DNA of 64,000 bases, from NCBI GenBank assembly GCA_036936605.1, contig JAUPFV010000005.1:61958742-62022741 (forward strand), written 5' to 3'. The number at the start of each line of letters is the position of its first letter. Positions within the stretch are counted from its first letter, which is position 1. The position numbers and the translations under genes were made by a program. Positions 60,874 through 64,000 of the stretch are shown in pieces. Under the pieces are notes generated by a model, which did no database searches, was not told the origin of the DNA, and saw only the letters and a program-made list of their open reading frames with translations. Source of the DNA: Limnanthes douglasii subsp. nivea. Taxonomy: Eukaryota; Streptophyta; Magnoliopsida; Brassicales; Limnanthaceae.

Positions 60874-63419
60874 TTAGTGGTATTCACTGACATCGATCTG
60901 TTCTGTTGTTGGTATAGTCTTTGGCCAATCAGTGAGACTTACCTCTCCCATTATTTCTGCCTCTTGTAGAAAACTTACCTCTTCCACCGGCTCCTGTGTC
61001 GCACTCAGTAGATAACAATTATGGCGCATATCATCCTCTTCCACTATCTCTTTCCTTGACTTGAACATATAAAGGTGGTAGTCAAATTATAAAATCGTAA
61101 CTATACTCCTTTATGTTTAATCATCTAAAACTTCACTTACCACATTCGTAACGACGACCAATGTTGTTGACTCATCTACAACCTTTTTAGCAGCACCAGC
61201 TTCATAAAATCTATTAATCGCATCCTCCATCATAGATTCCAAAGTCCGTTGCAGCATAACGTTGAACTCAACATTATCAACTTCAACAAACTGTGTAAAT
61301 TGTATGTAATTATCATCAAAAAATACTTTTGGTAAACATATTGTGTTATTAGGTGTATCGCCTGATTCTGAAACTTGTCCTTCTCAATTTTCCGGTTGAT
61401 TTAGTATTGGTTCCATCACTATTGCTTGGCTCAGTGGTTCTGACTTTTTGTAACCCAATTTTCGGTGTTCAACTACCTCTCCGACTCGATGTTGGACTTC
61501 TACTGCTGTTTCTTGTTGGCTGAGTAGTTCTGACTTCTTGCAGGGTTGGGCAGACTCTAAAGTTTGTTATGGTACCGGTTGTGCTTATTTGGTTTGTATT
61601 AGCCTTTCAGTCTTTGCCAAGGATGGGTATTGTTGTTGTTATTCTCCTTGATGTTGTTGTTCTTGTTAGGTTTGTTGTTGGTCGACATGTTGTTTCGTAT
61701 CAAACATGAAAGTTCTTCGGACTAACAAAAAAATGAGAGTTATTTTCAATCATACAACGCGAGTTCTTTGCAATCATATAATGAGAGTTTTTAAATATAC
61801 ATATTTTGCGAGTTTCTTAGTATGAGACTAATTGCAACAATACAATGCGAGTTCTTTGCAATCATACAATGAGAGTTGTTAAAAATACATATTATGCGAG
61901 TTTCTTAGTTTTCTTAGTATGAGACTAACCCGAGTTGTTTAAAAATTTATAATGCTAAATATTTGAAAATTTGATACCCAAGTACAAGTATAAATATAAG
62001 ATATAATGCGAGTTGTATGAACGATAACCTTAGAGTTCTTTAACAACTTTAGAATGAGAATTGTTTGTAACACATATCACGGGAGTTGTTTTAACACATA
62101 CCGCGAGAGTTGTTTGAAATACATCATCAAATGAAGATGTGAGTTGTTTGTAAGAGATATCACGAGAATTGTTTGTAACATATGCCACAATAGTTATTTG
62201 GAAATCATATCACGAGAGTTGTTTACAAGTAGGTTTTACGAGTTGTTTTATAATACATTTCAAATTCTTTTAAAGCACTAACCCTGCTAGTTTTTTCAAA
62301 ACAGCATATGTTAGAATCTGAGAGTTCTTTTATATTTATAGAATGCGAGTTGTTAGAATCCGAGAGTTCTTCTATATTTATAGTATGGGAATTGTTCTAT
62401 ACTATGTTACTACAAGGTTGAGAGTTTATTTATACTTAACTATAAGAGTTATTTTATATATACATATATATCTCATACCTCACCATCTCACATATGGTTT
62501 AGCCTTCCAATCATCTTCAAAATCTTCGGTTTGGACTCCAATCCCCACCATCTGAAGAAACTTGGGATCATGTTTGGCTTTGCGAGGTCTAGCTCAATTG
62601 TTGTGTGCTCCATGACGAAGGGCTGCATCGTGAAAATTATTATCATCACAAGATCTATGCTAACTGATATTTAATTAAGAAAAAATAATCTTACGAATAA
62701 AAGTGAGATGCATCCGATAACTCTATCAGGTTTTACCTCTGTAACACAAACCCTAATCGACTGGAGAAGCTTCTGCAGTACTGATCCGTACCAGTCATAG
62801 CCGTTTATTATGTCGAGGTCCTCGACAAAACACAGCACATTCCAACATATTACATTTCCCTCCCAGGATGATGGCTTTGGCAATACATGCCTGTAAAACA
62901 CAACACAACATGCTATGTTAGTGCAACTGAAAATCTTGGTTATAACGTAAATTATATTTAGAAATACTTTTATAATGTTCTTTGATATAGTTTTCGTATT
63001 TGTCGGTCCAATTTTCCTTGATGTTTTACTCATGAAGTATGTTTTCATCATCCCTAAATCATTCTTCGTCCCATCTACATATTTGGTGAAGAATGCTTCG
63101 GATTTTTTAAAGTCATTTCCTATATGTCGTGCTTAAGATCAACAATGGCATTTACATCGTGGCTCGTTAGCTTCACCGGTTTGGACCCAAAACGGAACAC
63201 GTCTTCATCGACCGAGAACGTCTTTATAATCCGCTGAACTAGCTTATATAACTTTTTCTTTGCGATATTCTCTAGGAGAAGTTTGAATGACGCATTCAAA
63301 AGGGCGTAGAAGGGTGTGTTTCTCGTAGTTTCGATATGAGCAGAGGTAATAAGATTATTTTTTATTAGATTCATAAAGCTCACCAATCTGGACCTGTAGA
63401 AGCTTTCTTTCACAGTCAT
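60874..63419 (-). pseudogene. Broken multi-exon gene resembling DUF1985/Ulp1-like proteins of plant MULEs
   Basis: Minus strand. Exon-like pieces: 63419-63120 (FRFGSKPVKLTSHDVNAIVD; compare 'F.IGGK.L.LT..DV..IFG'), continuing after a one-base frameshift at ~63115 to a donor at 62967; intron 62967-62891 (GT-AG, 77 nt); 62890-62695 (CWNVLCFVEDLDIINGYDWY, then 'GCISLLF'; compare W..L.YVEDL....KYNW); 62622-62490 (VMEHTTIE, 'PSFFRWWGLES'); 61560-61142 with one stop; 61068-60874 ending at TAA. The C-terminal Ulp1 cysteine protease domain is not seen. I infer membership from the DUF1985 pattern; the MULE ends were not found. Confidence 0.5.
61720..62430. repeat. Dispersed GAGTTGTTT-type repeats, cluster 2
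   Basis: About 20 copies of variants such as cgagagttgtttgtaacaca and gcgagttctttgcaatcata, spaced about 28-30 bp. A larger 88-bp duplication lies inside it (gcgagttctttgc at 61759 and 61847). It occupies the longest gap between exon-like pieces of the minus-strand gene. Confidence 0.8.
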
Positions 63420-64000
63420 ATTTCTTGCAAATACATGAATAGAAATTGTAAATAAAAAATAACTCCCATGAGGTAACTACAACCCAACTACCTTAATCAA
63501 TGACATTAACAGAAGGCTTGGGTGGTGGCATTTAATATTGTGATTTCTTTTTTAACATATACAGTGAGTTGTGTGGGAAACATTAAAATTGCGAATTGTT
63601 TGAATCATTTGTATCGCGAGTTGTTTGTTATACGATCATATAGCGAACTCTGTGCAACCCTAAGAACGCGAATCGAGTTGAAACACCACCAAATGAGTGT
63701 TATGTCCAATAAACTATCAAAATGCAAGTTGTTTGCATAATTTCTACGATGAGGATACAAATTTTCCAACTTTACATGATACGCAAATGCGAGTTGTGCC
63801 TACTTTTCACATGCACGTTAATGGAAACTGGAAAATAAGGAAACATAAACAAAACCAACAAACAAATGAATAAACTACATCTAACAGACATCACAACACG
63901 TAGAAATCGATATGCAGTACATGTAACCACAAAACCTAATGTTCACCACAATAAACCGAGTAACTAAGATCTTACTCACGATTGTAACTACGTAATTTCA
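63420..64000. repeat. Right edge with GAGTTGTTT-type repeats, cluster 3
   Basis: Copies of gcgagttgtttg and variants at about 63555-63790. The rest to the right edge is AT-rich without a supportable gene; the N-terminal exons of the minus-strand gene may lie in or beyond it. Confidence 0.6.

Noticed and set aside
60470..62430. Regularly spaced short repeats that could look like a CRISPR array
   Set aside because: The repeats are degenerate, spacers are short and AT-rich, there are no cas genes, and the context is a plant genome.

Overview
The window looks like nuclear DNA from a flowering plant, probably a eudicot. It has one intron-containing gene for a plant group E-type protein phosphatase 2C, strongly AT-rich intergenic DNA, and a dense nest of plant retrotransposons: Ty3/gypsy Tat-like elements, Ty1/copia elements, L1-type LINEs, tRNA-derived SINEs, a TRIM-like element, a MULE and a MITE. 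The species cannot be told from the sequence. I see no bacterial, organellar or viral genes.

Layout. 1-1.76 kb: degraded Ty3/gypsy pol (minus strand). 1.76-6.57 kb: AT-rich, satellite-like DNA invaded by a TRIM-like element (4.37-5.38 kb) and two reverse-oriented SINEs, with tandem repeats that contain the SINE tail. 7.18-10.6 kb: the PP2C gene (plus strand, five coding exons, 489 codons), the only gene that looks intact and host-functional. 11.28-13.98 kb: a 183-bp Stowaway-like MITE split by a 2.5-kb MULE with 9-bp target duplications; the MULE carries a large hairpin and one coding exon of unknown origin. 14-22.5 kb: AT-rich DNA with a gypsy integrase remnant, a ~178-bp tandem repeat, a ~60-bp degenerate array, microsatellites and a third SINE. 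22.53-32.67 kb: a complete but mutated Ty3/gypsy element of Tat type (LTRs, gag, protease, RT, two RNase H domains, DD35E integrase) with a second, antisense gene between pol and the 3' LTR. 32.7-40 kb: two degraded Ty1/copia elements (minus strand); the RT of the first is split by a solo LTR of the 22.5-kb element's family. 43.65-52.44 kb: a second, minus-strand Tat-like element with its own antisense gene and a 47-bp tandem array. 53.1-58.45 kb: an L1-like LINE (plus strand). 59.2-60.4 kb: remnant of another LINE (minus strand). 60.5-64 kb: a broken multi-exon gene resembling the DUF1985/Ulp1-like proteins often carried by plant MULEs, embedded in dispersed GAGTTGTTT-type short repeats.

How parts relate. 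The PP2C gene should act alone as a Ser/Thr phosphatase. Everything else is repeat biology. The most interesting signal is that two diverged Tat-like elements both keep an antisense gene whose C-terminal halves can still be aligned by eye. One of them has an obvious TATA box and pyrimidine-rich leader of its own. Most element genes carry stops and frameshifts, so they are annotated as pseudogenes, with visible domains given. Coordinates of splice sites and LTR ends were read by eye; repeat edges are approximate to a few bases unless a target duplication fixes them.
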